From: Chryseolinea sp043775455
GTDB lineage: Bacteria > Bacteroidota > Bacteroidia > Cytophagales > Cyclobacteriaceae
Direction: 5' to 3'
Assembly (NCBI GenBank): GCA_043775455.1
Contig: JAYVSJ010000255.1
Coordinates: 1 to 64,000 of the forward strand
DNA length: 64,000 nucleotides
A program made the position numbers and the translations under genes. This document shows positions 52,903-61,164 of the stretch, in pieces. Under the pieces are notes generated by a model. It was not told the origin of the DNA, did no database searches, and worked only from the letters and a program-made list of their open reading frames with translations. The first letter of the stretch is position 1. The number at the start of each line of letters is the position of its first letter.

Positions 52903-53838
52903 TCAGAATATCATGATTTTATCTTCTGTGTTCAACACCTTTGACTTCAAGTGAGAAGGTATTTTAAATAATTGAGGATGAAATAATGCTGCCAATACTT
53001 CTATTCCATCTACCAATGTTGAAGCAGAGGGTTGTGTGAACAATTCAAAATCCACAATGAATACATTTTCATTTTTTACAGCTTGAAGTGATGACCATTC
53101 TGGTTTTGAACTCAGTAAATGTAATTCTTCTTTACTACGTTCGGGATGAAATCCACACGGTGCAATCACCAATATCTCCGGATCATATCGAATTACTTTG
53201 CTCCAAGGTGTAACAACGCTATCGCCTTTTGGATTGGATAACATATCAACACCACCCGCCATTGCAATTTGATCGGGTATCCAATGACCACAATTGTAAA
53301 TGGGTTCGATCCATTCCATCAACATAACACGTTTTGGTTTCGCCTTAGCTTTGCGAAGTGTGTCGATTATTGAATCAATGCGTGCTTGTAAATTTGCTAG
53401 GTAGGTGTATGCTTTTTCCTCTTCACCTAAGGCGGAAGCAATAGTAATGGCTGTTGAAAATACATCATCAAGACCTGAAGGAGTAAGCGCAATCAATTCA
53501 GGTTGTTTGCTTAGTTTCGCGACAGCGGCTGATGTACACGCTGTATCAATCTGGCAAACTTCACAAACATCTTGAGTAAAGATTACATCGGGTTGAATAG
53601 CTTGAAGCAATTCATCATCAACATAATACAAACTTTTTCCCTGTGCTTTGCTTGCGCTGAAAATTGTATCGATCTCTTTGCTGGTGTAGGTATTACCTTC
53701 CAGAGAATAGCGCACCACTTTATGTTTTTCATTCAATGCTTCTTGCGGACATTCAAAGGTGATGCCGTGCAGGAGATGCTGTAGATTCATATCGTAAATC
53801 ATTCGCGTGGCTGCGGGGAGGAAGGAGCAAGCTTTCAT
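52903..53838 (-). CDS. BtuF-like cobalamin-binding protein without signal peptide
   Basis: 311 residues with the class III periplasmic binding protein fold of BtuF-like proteins: SFLPAATRMIYDMNLQHLLHGITFECP at the N-terminus, and VIFTQDVCEVCQID, LTPSGLDDVFSTAITIASALGEEEKAY, RVMLMEWIEPIYNCGHWIPDQIAMAGGVDMLS and SKPEWSSLQAVKNENVFIVD further on. The reading frame begins with ATG at 53838, directly at the first strand. No signal peptide or in-frame upstream start exists before an in-frame stop near 53911, so this form is probably cytoplasmic. Last gene of the riboswitch-led cobalamin locus. Confidence 0.85.
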   Translation of the reverse strand: MKACSFLPAATRMIYDMNLQHLLHGITFECPQEALNEKHKVVRYSLEGNTYTSKEIDTIFSASKAQGKSLYYVDDELLQAIQPDVIFTQDVCEVCQIDTACTSAAVAKLSKQPELIALTPSGLDDVFSTAITIASALGEEEKAYTYLANLQARIDSIIDTLRKAKAKPKRVMLMEWIEPIYNCGHWIPDQIAMAGGVDMLSNPKGDSVVTPWSKVIRYDPEILVIAPCGFHPERSKEELHLLSSKPEWSSLQAVKNENVFIVDFELFTQPSASTLVDGIEVLAALFHPQLFKIPSHLKSKVLNTEDKIMIF

Positions 53839-53841
53839 GTG

Positions 53842-53920
53842 AATATGATTTGAGATTTGTGATTTAAGACTAGTGATTTGTGATTTAAGTTTAAAGTAGG
53901 CAATCCCGAAGAGGATTCAG
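53842..53920. repeat. Tandem repeat and hairpin between the BtuF-like and DUF6580 genes
   Basis: GATTTGAGATTTGTGATTTAAG and a second GTGATTTGTGATTTAAG repeat one unit. They are followed by a hairpin in which GGCAATCC at about 53897-53904 pairs with GGATTGCC. No T-tract follows on the minus strand, so this is not a convincing terminator. Confidence 0.5.
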
Positions 53921-53940
53921 GATTGCCGGATGTCCACTCA

Positions 53941-54537
53941 TTACTCACTTAAATGAAGTTTGAGAATTGGAAACTTGATCTGCATTAACTCGAAACTTCC
54001 AAATAGAATAGTGCCGAATACCAAGTTGCTGACCAATACCTTTTGTAGATAAGGTAACGCGAGATAATAACACATCATCAATCCATGCCAGTCGCGAGTG
54101 AAGCGGTAACCGGTTGTTATATCAATTCCGCCACCAATCCATACGCCCATATCGGATACGAGCCAATGAATCATTGCAGCCGCTACCGATGATAGGAAGA
54201 TACTTTTGATGGATACTTTTTTAATGTATTGTCCTATGAGTACCATCAATGCAAAACTTCCGTATACCCAAGCGAAGCCATCGTAAAAAAATACCCATTC
54301 ATTAAAAATGATAAAGCGATTGATCACTATATCCGTAAGCCACAACGTTAGCAGTGGCATGAAGTAAGCTTTCCATTTGTCCTGATAGTAACATCCACCA
54401 AACAATGCCATCGCCCCAAGTGGAGTAAGGTTGAGAAACGTTGAAAGTAAGCCGCAAGAATTAGCAAGTCTAAAAATACCGATTGCTAATAAGAAGGCCG
54501 CTAAGACGAATGGACGAGGATTGATTTGTTGTTTCAT
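53941..54537 (-). CDS. DUF6580 family membrane protein
   Basis: 198 residues with about six transmembrane segments (RPFVLAAFLLAIGIFRLA, LTPLGAMALFGGCYY, AYFMPLLTLWLTDIVI, GSFALMVLIGQYI, SVAAAMIHWLVSDMGVWIG, VLVSNLVFGTILFGS). DUF6580 is described as a putative transport family and has the size of an ECF S-component. It sits within the riboswitch-led cobalamin locus between the BtuG-like and BtuF-like genes, so a corrinoid transport role is likely but inferred. No ATPase or EcfT is adjacent. Confidence 0.85.
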   Translation of the reverse strand: MKQQINPRPFVLAAFLLAIGIFRLANSCGLLSTFLNLTPLGAMALFGGCYYQDKWKAYFMPLLTLWLTDIVINRFIIFNEWVFFYDGFAWVYGSFALMVLIGQYIKKVSIKSIFLSSVAAAMIHWLVSDMGVWIGGGIDITTGYRFTRDWHGLMMCYYLALPYLQKVLVSNLVFGTILFGSFELMQIKFPILKLHLSE

Positions 54538-54555
54538 TATTTGATAATTAACAGA

Positions 54556-55668
54556 TTATTTGAAAGTACATCCATTAGGTGCAATACCAACTGTACTTGC
54601 CTTTACTAAAGTTCCGCTGGCATCATACACATCGATACTTCCCGCTGAACTAAAGTTAGGAGCATAACAACCAATTACATTTCCATTGAATGGATCGATT
54701 GATAATCCATAATAACCTTTGTCTTTAAATGGTGTAGTCGGCAATGTGGTTGCCGATGTCGACATTGTGTAAACAGCATCATCGTAGGTATAGTATAAAG
54801 TTGTTCCATCAGGTGATATCCCTAGATTGCCAACATTGCTGAATGTAAAATTTTCAACAGTAAGACGTAAGACTTCTTCATTCGCAGAAGAAATTTTACT
54901 AATCGAACCTTTGGTACTATTATCTTGATCAATGCTGAAATCATTATTATAGACAGTAGCTCCACTTGAAGTCACCCAGATGTTTCCATCTTTATCAAGT
55001 TGCAAACTGTTTGGATTATCGGCTATAGTAATAGTAGCTACTATTGCATCTGTGTTGGTGTCAATTACTTTTATTGTGTTGTCACTAACAGATACATAGT
55101 TTTCATTGTCGTATCCACCGGTGTTGGTTACATATACAAAATTGCCAACCTTCAACATTTTATTTGAGCCTACACCTGTTGAAATGGTTTTGGTTACTTT
55201 ATTGGTGGTGAGATTAATTACTTTCACTGTTCCGGTAATTCCATTTGCACCCCAGTCAGACACGTATGCTTTGGTGGATGATATACCGACAAGATATCGT
55301 GGACTTGGTAGATCTTCAGAAATGGTAGCGATGGATGTAGAATTATTGATGTCGATTACTTCAATCTTGGAAGAGTTCTGAACAACAATGTATCCCTTGC
55401 TTTCGAAGATGGTCATTGATTGGGTCTGATCTCCAAGAGGATGAGCGATCGTAAAAATAATATTGTTTGTCACTTCATCCGTTTTGCGATCGTAAAACGA
55501 CAAAGAGGTATTACTATTTCCGTAGCTGCCTTCATTCACAATAAAAAACCCAGACTCACCCAGTTTTGCTATTGGCTCTGGATCATTTGTACAGGATTGA
55601 ATAAAAACCATGACAGCCATCGCTGCCAGTACTGCAAAATTTTTAAAAAAATTGAATTTCATATTCAT
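54556..55668 (-). CDS. BtuG-like surface lipoprotein with YncE/DUF5074 beta-propeller
   Basis: 370 residues with a lipoprotein signal (MAVMVFIQSC, Cys26). The mature region begins PIAKLGESGFFIVNEGSYGNSNTSLSFYDRKTDEV and repeats propeller blades (GSKIEVIDINNSTSIATI, TVKVINLTTNKVTKTI, NSLQLDKDGNIWVTSSG). DUF5074/YncE-type propellers include BtuG of Bacteroides thetaiotaomicron, a surface protein that holds cobalamin for its BtuB partner. The start overlaps the BtuB-like stop (ATGA), giving a tight pair. Confidence 0.85.
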   Translation of the reverse strand: MNMKFNFFKNFAVLAAMAVMVFIQSCTNDPEPIAKLGESGFFIVNEGSYGNSNTSLSFYDRKTDEVTNNIIFTIAHPLGDQTQSMTIFESKGYIVVQNSSKIEVIDINNSTSIATISEDLPSPRYLVGISSTKAYVSDWGANGITGTVKVINLTTNKVTKTISTGVGSNKMLKVGNFVYVTNTGGYDNENYVSVSDNTIKVIDTNTDAIVATITIADNPNSLQLDKDGNIWVTSSGATVYNNDFSIDQDNSTKGSISKISSANEEVLRLTVENFTFSNVGNLGISPDGTTLYYTYDDAVYTMSTSATTLPTTPFKDKGYYGLSIDPFNGNVIGCYAPNFSSAGSIDVYDASGTLVKASTVGIAPNGCTFK

Positions 55669-57623
55669 AACGAATTGGGTTTGTTAAAATTGATTGTTAA
55701 TCCTGCTTTGAAATTTATTCCAGGCATGGGGTATCCCGGCCTTGATTGATAGGTTGTATTGAAGATGTTGTTCACTTCTCCGTTGAATGTGAACTTTACT
55801 TCTTTAAAAGAGAAAGGTTTGCTCAATGAAACATTCGTTATAGCATATGGCTGCATGGCATTAAATGCTGTATTGTCACTATCTGTGTATTGCTTGCCCG
55901 TGAAACTGTAAACCACATTAAGGTAGAACGCGCTGTAGCTTACACGCGCTGTTACACTTCCTTCATGAAAGGGTGTAAACATTAATTGTTTATTGAGCTC
56001 ATTGGGATTTACATTCGCGTAAATATCCTTGTTGGTGGCTTGTGAAAAACTGTATCGTAAAGAAAGTTCGGTACCAACCTTATTAAAAACTTTATGCCCT
56101 GACGCTTGTGCCTCTACACCACGCGACCAGACATTCTTAATATTTTGTGGTGACCACACTTGTGATGTACCCGGACTCCAAAGAATCCAATTGTCTACAT
56201 CATTACTAAACACAGCAGTGGAGAAAGATAGTGATTGTGTGTTTTTTATGTTGGAGCTTTTAAACTGGAGCCCCACTTCACCTCCGGTAGAGAGTTCTGA
56301 TTTCAGGTTAGGATTGCCCAGACCACCTGCACCTTTCCAATACAAATCATTAAATGTTGGGATGCGATAGTTACGTGATGCATTGCCATAAATTTGTAAG
56401 CCTTTCACTAATGTTACTTTAGCAGTAACCGAAGGTGCGAATGGTGTTGCTTCTCCGTTTACAAATTCTTCACGCGCGGCTAAGGAAAATTCCCATCGTG
56501 TAGTTGGTTTCCATTTGAATGCACTGAATAAAGCAATTCTGTTTCGTATGAGGGCATCATCACCGAAGGCATCTACCTTGCCTTGTTCCCATGTGTAGTT
56601 GATACCTGTTGAAAGATGTGAATTCTTTTGAAAATTAAAATTGCCTTCCAGATTATTAATGAAGGTATTGAATGTGCTTAATGAAACTAGATTGGTAGAA
56701 GGATCGCGGTAGTCAAGATCATGCTTAATAAATGCACCTTGATAATTGAGATCAAAATATTCGTGCGTGTAATTCCATCCAGCGAGCGCTCTCCAAAATG
56801 TATTTTGTTCAATGGCTTCAGCTTTGCGTGATACTGTAGTTGGATTGGGAACTTCGTAAGTATTGTCTTGCCACCAAAGTTTGAAGGTAAGGAGATGATC
56901 TTTAGCGGGCTGCCAATAATTTTGCTGAAGAATTCCGAGCTGATGTGTAGCGGTGTGATCTCTTTTCTCAGTCTTTGCAGGAGATGTGTTAGTGTTGAGG
57001 AATTTAAAATCGTTATCAGCACGGTTAATAAAAGACTTGATGGAAGAAATGAATTTTTTACCGCTCCAACTTACACCCAAGTCCTGATAGTAACTTCCAA
57101 ATGATCCGCCATTTATAAAAGTCTTTACAGAAAGCCCATCATTAAAACGTGCCGTGTTGTTAAGAAGAATAGTTCCTCCAATAGAACCATTTCCATACAG
57201 ACTTGTCGTGCCTCCAGTTTGAATGGAAGCATCATCAATGAAACCAACAGGAACAAGTGATAAATCCAATTGACCAGAGAGCGGACTCAACAAATTAATT
57301 CCATTCCACAATACACTCGTGTGACTGCTACCGGTTCCTCTGAATGATGCGCTTGCTAATCCACCTGGACCATAACCACGCACATGTCCATAACCATATT
57401 TGCGCAGCATGTCGGCAAGACTTCCTGCGGATGCTAATGCACGCGTCAAGCTATCCACACGAAGTGTGTATTTGCTGATGGCGTAGTTGCCTAACCGACT
57501 TTGTTCAATAATCACTTCGTTTAGTACCCTTACAGAATCATTATTCTGCTGCGCATAAACGGATAGTGATGAAAGAACACAAAGACCGATTCCGCTAATA
57601 CGGAATAACAGTGTGATCAACAT
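55665..57623 (-). CDS. btuB: BtuB-like TonB-dependent cobalamin receptor
   Basis: 652 residues, signal peptide ending near SVYAQ, no STN domain. A plug domain (RLGNYAISKYTLRVDSL, LASASFRGTGSSHTSVLWNGINLLSPLSGQLDLSL, TSLYGNGSIGGTILL) and a C-terminal barrel end with NTTYQSRPGYPMPGINFKAGLTINFNK. A cobalamin riboswitch lies directly upstream and a BtuG-like lipoprotein overlaps the stop, so cobalamin uptake is strongly supported. The exact corrinoid preference is not known. Confidence 0.93.
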   Translation of the reverse strand: MLITLLFRISGIGLCVLSSLSVYAQQNNDSVRVLNEVIIEQSRLGNYAISKYTLRVDSLTRALASAGSLADMLRKYGYGHVRGYGPGGLASASFRGTGSSHTSVLWNGINLLSPLSGQLDLSLVPVGFIDDASIQTGGTTSLYGNGSIGGTILLNNTARFNDGLSVKTFINGGSFGSYYQDLGVSWSGKKFISSIKSFINRADNDFKFLNTNTSPAKTEKRDHTATHQLGILQQNYWQPAKDHLLTFKLWWQDNTYEVPNPTTVSRKAEAIEQNTFWRALAGWNYTHEYFDLNYQGAFIKHDLDYRDPSTNLVSLSTFNTFINNLEGNFNFQKNSHLSTGINYTWEQGKVDAFGDDALIRNRIALFSAFKWKPTTRWEFSLAAREEFVNGEATPFAPSVTAKVTLVKGLQIYGNASRNYRIPTFNDLYWKGAGGLGNPNLKSELSTGGEVGLQFKSSNIKNTQSLSFSTAVFSNDVDNWILWSPGTSQVWSPQNIKNVWSRGVEAQASGHKVFNKVGTELSLRYSFSQATNKDIYANVNPNELNKQLMFTPFHEGSVTARVSYSAFYLNVVYSFTGKQYTDSDNTAFNAMQPYAITNVSLSKPFSFKEVKFTFNGEVNNIFNTTYQSRPGYPMPGINFKAGLTINFNKPNSL

Positions 57624-57689
57624 CTGAAAATTTTAAAAGAATAAACCTTACTCTGCCTTTACCTTTTTCCCGAGGTGGTGGCAGAACTA

Positions 57690-57868
57690 ATTGTGTTGGC
57701 AGGTCTCCTGACTTGTGTTGAGTTTGTCGGTCTTCCCATTCCTCGATGGCGCGGAACAGTGACTAAAGATGGGGACAAACCTGTTGAGAACACTTACAGT
57801 AGCGGGAACTGTTTCGGAGTTGCACCGAATTCCCTTTTAATCCCGACTCGTGCCGAGAACCAATACTA
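57690..57868 (-). promoter_or_regulatory. Cobalamin riboswitch upstream of btuB
   Basis: Reading the minus strand, the core order is clear: GGTTCTCGGCACGAG at the 5' end, GGTGCAACTCCGAAACAG, CCCGCTACTGTAAGTG, and the B12 box AGTCAGGAGACCTGCC at 57713-57698. These are the conserved parts of class I cobalamin riboswitches. The expression platform lies between 57698 and the ATG at 57623, where CTGCC and GGCAG could pair over the ribosome site. It would lower btuB expression when cobalamin is plentiful. Confidence 0.96.
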
Positions 57869-57959
57869 GTGCAATGATAAATATTTTTTTGGATAACCTG
57901 TACATCATTGAAATTGAACAGTGTTAAAATACTTAGTTTGAACAAGGATGTTTGGTATT

Positions 57960-58024
57960 CCGATAGGACTAAAGCCCAATGAAGTAGGCGTCCTATAACC
58001 ACGGGCTTAAGCCCATGGTTATAG
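57960..58024. repeat. Dispersed palindrome C, copy 2 (opposite orientation)
   Basis: CTATAACCACGGGCTTAAGC (57993 onward) is palindromic through GCCCATGGTTATAG to 58024, with one mismatched pair. It is preceded by GACTAAAGCCCAATGAAGTAGGCG. Read on the minus strand this is the same two-part layout as 31338-31400. Confidence 0.8.
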
Positions 58025-58076
58025 TAAAATATCGAACTGATTTTAGTCAAATTTTAGAAAGCCCAGTATTTGTTAG

Positions 58077-58113
58077 TCAAAAAATATCCCACCTGAATCA
58101 GGTAGGATATTTT
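58077..58113 (-). terminator. Intrinsic terminator after the DEAD-box helicase gene
   Basis: On the minus strand AAAATATCC-ACCTGA pairs with TCAGGT-GGATATTTT around 58081-58113, followed by more Ts. It lies about 100 nt after the helicase stop and ends its transcript. Confidence 0.75.
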
Positions 58114-58179
58114 GCTTATGATTTTATTTATTATCGATAGTGAAATGATGATTGAAAAGAAACAATAATACCTGTGTCT

Positions 58180-58210
58180 CTTCACGATTAACAATTAACC
58201 ATTAACTTTT
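58180..58210. repeat. GATTAACAATTAACCATTAAC repeat tract
   Basis: CACGATTAACAATTAACCATT at 58185-58205 is another fragment of element A words, next to the helicase stop. No second arm is present. Confidence 0.45.
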
Positions 58211-58217
58211 TAATAAT

Positions 58218-60032
58218 CTACCAACGTTTCTTCTTTGCATCGCCACCGCCACTGTATCCACCGCCACCACCACTGGTGCGTGGGCGTTTAGTATATCCAC
58301 CACCATCTCTGCTACCTCTTGAAGAAGATGACGATGATGACGAAGATGATGAACCACTGCGTTTGTAATCACGACCGGATGACTCACCTCTTTCACCTCT
58401 TGAACTTGATGAACTACTCCCACCGTGAGATCTTCCTTCTGTTACTTCAACACGTACTTGACGACCTTTGTATTCAACACCTTTAAAGCCGTTGAAGATT
58501 GCTTCTGCTTTGTCTTTCTCTACTTCGAAGAAAGAGAACGCGCCTTTCAATTCTACTTTACCAATGTAGCGTCTGTCAACACCACAAGACTCTTGAATGA
58601 ACTGAAGCATTTCAGGAACTTCCAATCCGTCCATCGTACCTAGGTTGATGAAGAAACGGTTGCCACTTGAGTACTTGTCATTTGCATTATCACGTCTTCC
58701 TGTTCCATCAACATTCAGATCGGGAGCATTACGGTAATAATCCAAAAAGCGATTGAATTCGATTGAAGCGAAACGCTTAATCAATTCTGATTTTGTAAGG
58801 TCTTTCAATGCAGCTTCAACTGCTGGAAGAAACTCTGCGATTTCACCATCGTTCACTTTTACTTCGTGTACTTTGTGCATCAACGCCAATAATTGCTTTT
58901 GGCAAACTTCTGGTCCGGTAGGTATTGTTAGTTTTTTGAAAGTCGATTTCAACGATTTCTCCAATTGCTTCACTCTTCCCAACTCACGTTTAGAAATCAT
59001 AGCAATGGAAACACCCTTCTTACCGGCACGAGCAGTACGCCCACTACGGTGCGTGTAGAATTCCATTTCATCTGGAATGTTCAAATGGATAACGTGTGAA
59101 ATATCATCCACATCAATACCACGTGCCGCCACATCTGTAGCAACTAAGATTTGCAATCCACGTTGGCGGAATTTGTTCATTACACGGTCGCGTTGTTGTT
59201 GCGTAAGATCACCATGAAGCGCATCGGCATTGTAGCCGTCCTTCATCAACATCTCGGCAATGCGTTGTGTGTCGATACGCGTGCGACAGAAAATCAAACC
59301 AAAAATATCTGGATTGTAATCGAGAATTCTTTTTAGTGCAAGATATTTGTCTTTATCCTGAACGATAACATAAGTATGTTCAATGTTTACGTTACCTACG
59401 TTTTGTTCGCCTACTGTAAGTTCGAAAGGATCTTCCATGTAGTTCTTCATGATAGCACGCACTTCACGTGGCATCGTAGCAGAGAACAACCAGGTTTTTT
59501 TTGTATCCGGTGTGTAGGAAAGAATTTTATCAAGGTCTTCTTTAAAACCCATGTTCAGCATTTCATCAGCCTCATCTAACACCACATATTGAATGGTCCC
59601 TAGGCTGATGGCTTTGCGATCGATCAAGTCAATCAATCGACCTGGGGTGGCCACAATAATTTGTGAGCCTTTTTTGATTTTTTTGATCTGATCAACGATA
59701 CTTGATCCACCGTAAACCGAAGTGATGTTAAAGTGTTTTAACTTTCCGGTAAAGTTCTCAAGGTCGCTCGTAATTTGAAGACAAAGTTCGCGCGTAGGAG
59801 CAAGTACTAAAGCTTGCGTGTCGCGACTAGAGTCGTCTACCAAATCTAACAAGGGCAATCCGAAGGCAGCCGTTTTACCGGTTCCGGTTTGTGCAAGGCC
59901 AACAAAGTCACGGTCTCCCTTCAATAAAACAGGTATGGCTTTTTCCTGTATGGGCGTGGGGGTTTCAAAGCCGATTTTCAGCACCGACTCAACCAGGCCT
60001 TTGGACAGGCCTAATGATTCAAAAGATTTCAT
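58218..60032 (-). CDS. deaD: DEAD-box ATP-dependent RNA helicase (DeaD/CsdA-like)
   Basis: 604 residues with helicase core motifs: Q-motif GFETPTPIQ, Walker A AQTGTGKT at 47-54, PTREL, DEAD (VLDEADEML), SAT, ATDVAARGIDV and HRSGRTARAG. A DbpA/CsdA-type RNA-binding domain follows near 470-540 (RFFINLGTMDGLEVPEMLQFI, VDRRYIGKVELKGAFSFFEVE). The last 70 residues are Ser/Gly/Arg-rich low complexity (SSSSSRGERGESSGRDYKRSG...). DeaD acts in ribosome assembly and RNA decay in the cold. A strongly structured region lies upstream. Confidence 0.93.
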   Translation of the reverse strand: MKSFESLGLSKGLVESVLKIGFETPTPIQEKAIPVLLKGDRDFVGLAQTGTGKTAAFGLPLLDLVDDSSRDTQALVLAPTRELCLQITSDLENFTGKLKHFNITSVYGGSSIVDQIKKIKKGSQIIVATPGRLIDLIDRKAISLGTIQYVVLDEADEMLNMGFKEDLDKILSYTPDTKKTWLFSATMPREVRAIMKNYMEDPFELTVGEQNVGNVNIEHTYVIVQDKDKYLALKRILDYNPDIFGLIFCRTRIDTQRIAEMLMKDGYNADALHGDLTQQQRDRVMNKFRQRGLQILVATDVAARGIDVDDISHVIHLNIPDEMEFYTHRSGRTARAGKKGVSIAMISKRELGRVKQLEKSLKSTFKKLTIPTGPEVCQKQLLALMHKVHEVKVNDGEIAEFLPAVEAALKDLTKSELIKRFASIEFNRFLDYYRNAPDLNVDGTGRRDNANDKYSSGNRFFINLGTMDGLEVPEMLQFIQESCGVDRRYIGKVELKGAFSFFEVEKDKAEAIFNGFKGVEYKGRQVRVEVTEGRSHGGSSSSSSRGERGESSGRDYKRSGSSSSSSSSSSSRGSRDGGGYTKRPRTSGGGGGYSGGGDAKKKRW

Positions 60033-60053
60033 TAATTAATATTATGTAAGCCA

Positions 60054-60061
60054 CAAAGGTA
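60054..60061 (-). promoter_or_regulatory. Possible -7 element of deaD
   Basis: TACCTTTG on the minus strand (60061-60054) fits TAnnTTTG and would place the RNA start about 15-20 nt before the ATG at 60032. No clear -33 TTTG lies 19-21 bases upstream, where the structured region ends. Confidence 0.35.
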
Positions 60062-60078
60062 CAGTTAATTACTGATAA

Positions 60079-60221
60079 AACCCCGTTGAACCTAATCTCC
60101 GATAGATCGCATCTCATTTACGAGATAATGCCAAACTTTGTAAGGTAATCCTCTTACTCTGCCTAATAAAACAAATTGCTTTTTGAGTTAGGAAAAGGCA
60201 ACTCTCTTCAACGGAGGGGTT
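60079..60221 (-). ncRNA. Candidate structured RNA upstream of the DEAD-box helicase
   Basis: On the minus strand the 5' arm AACCCC-TCC-GTTGAA (60221-60207) pairs with TTCAACGGGGTT (60090-60079) with only a 3-nt bulge, closing about 115 nt. Inside, CCTAACTC can pair with GAGATTAGG directly next to the closing stem, leaving a large one-sided bubble as in 6S RNA. Other possible hairpins are GAGTT/AACTC, GTAAG/CTTAC and ATCTC/GAGAT. The 3' arm ends GGGGTTTTATC, weakly terminator-like. It could be a separate small RNA, a 6S-Flavo-like RNA or part of the deaD leader. The remaining 60222-60329 stretch shows no obvious structure. Confidence 0.45.
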
Positions 60222-60329
60222 GAACTGAAAGTAGAGAACGGAACAACCGATTGCAATAAATGTATGCTTCTAAGAAATGCTAAAGACAATCTCCGGTTTC
60301 TGCGATGAGCGTTCTCTGTTGAGGTGTTG

Positions 60330-61094
60330 TTAAAATACCTTAATCAAAATATTCTTAAACCACACTTCATTACTATGATCCTGAAGATCAATATATCCTT
60401 TCTTGCTTTGTCCGTAGCCTGGAAAATCTTTCCATTTACTTTTGGCCACAAGGGTTTTCCATGCTGGTGAATGAAGATTGTATTCTAATATTTTATCTCC
60501 ATTGAGCCAATGCTCAACATGATTATTCTTAACCAACAACTTGCCTTGATTCCATTCGCCAGCAGGATTCAAATTCTTTGTGGTGGTGGCTTGCATATCA
60601 AAGTTGGCTCCGGTAAGGCGAACTTCTAATACATCTCCAGGATATCCAATGTCATCCACGATTTGATATTCGGGACCGGAGGCATAGGGCTGATCAAATT
60701 CCTCTGTTGCATGAAAGATTACTCCACTGTTTCCTTGTTCCGATATCTTGAAATCAAAGGTAAGTTCAAAACTTTCATACTGATCAACGGTCATGATGTC
60801 GGAACGCTTTTCGGTTTTATCGGCAATGAAAGGTTTACAATGCAAGGTACCATCGATAACTTCCCAACTATTGTTTTCTTTTCCTTTATAGGTTCTCCAT
60901 CCTTCCATTGTTTTTCCATCGAACAAGATTTTCCATCGATCAGCTTTCTGTTGTTCGGTAAGCAGAGGTAAATTAGAAACTACCTCACTTGCAATTTCGT
61001 TGGAAGCATCTTCCTCGGTTGTTGCTTCTTGTTTTTTTTGCTGGCACGAAACAAATAGGGTTGCAATCATTAGTAGTGACAAATACTTTTTCAT
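60330..61094 (-). CDS. DUF1080 (3-keto-disaccharide hydrolase-like) lipoprotein
   Basis: 254 residues with a lipoprotein signal ending at Cys17 (MIATLFVSC), then a Glu/Lys/Gln-rich linker and the DUF1080 fold: WKILFDGKTMEGWRTYKGKENNSWEVIDGTLHC, DFKISEQGNSGVIFHATEE, YPGDVLEVRL, LNPAGEWNQGKLLVKNNHVEHWLNGDKILEYN and IDLQDHSNEVWFKNILIK. Members act on glycans, some as 3-keto-glucoside hydrolases. The substrate is unknown. Monocistronic by spacing. Confidence 0.9.
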   Translation of the reverse strand: MKKYLSLLMIATLFVSCQQKKQEATTEEDASNEIASEVVSNLPLLTEQQKADRWKILFDGKTMEGWRTYKGKENNSWEVIDGTLHCKPFIADKTEKRSDIMTVDQYESFELTFDFKISEQGNSGVIFHATEEFDQPYASGPEYQIVDDIGYPGDVLEVRLTGANFDMQATTTKNLNPAGEWNQGKLLVKNNHVEHWLNGDKILEYNLHSPAWKTLVAKSKWKDFPGYGQSKKGYIDLQDHSNEVWFKNILIKVF

Positions 61095-61164
61095 ATCCTC
61101 TGGTTTTCAGATTGTGAAGATAATAATTCGGAATTGCTCAGCACCTACATTTACGTGGATGGTA

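Noticed and set aside
57675..57869. Open frame overlapping the cobalamin riboswitch on the plus strand
   Set aside because: It is the complement of the riboswitch core and has no protein-like composition.
58202..58423. Val/His-rich frame at the helicase 3' end
   Set aside because: Shifted reading of the Ser/Gly/Arg low-complexity tail.
60033..60329. Second small ORF in the deaD-DUF1080 gap
   Set aside because: No frame of useful length or ribosome site was seen; the region is better explained as structured RNA and non-coding.
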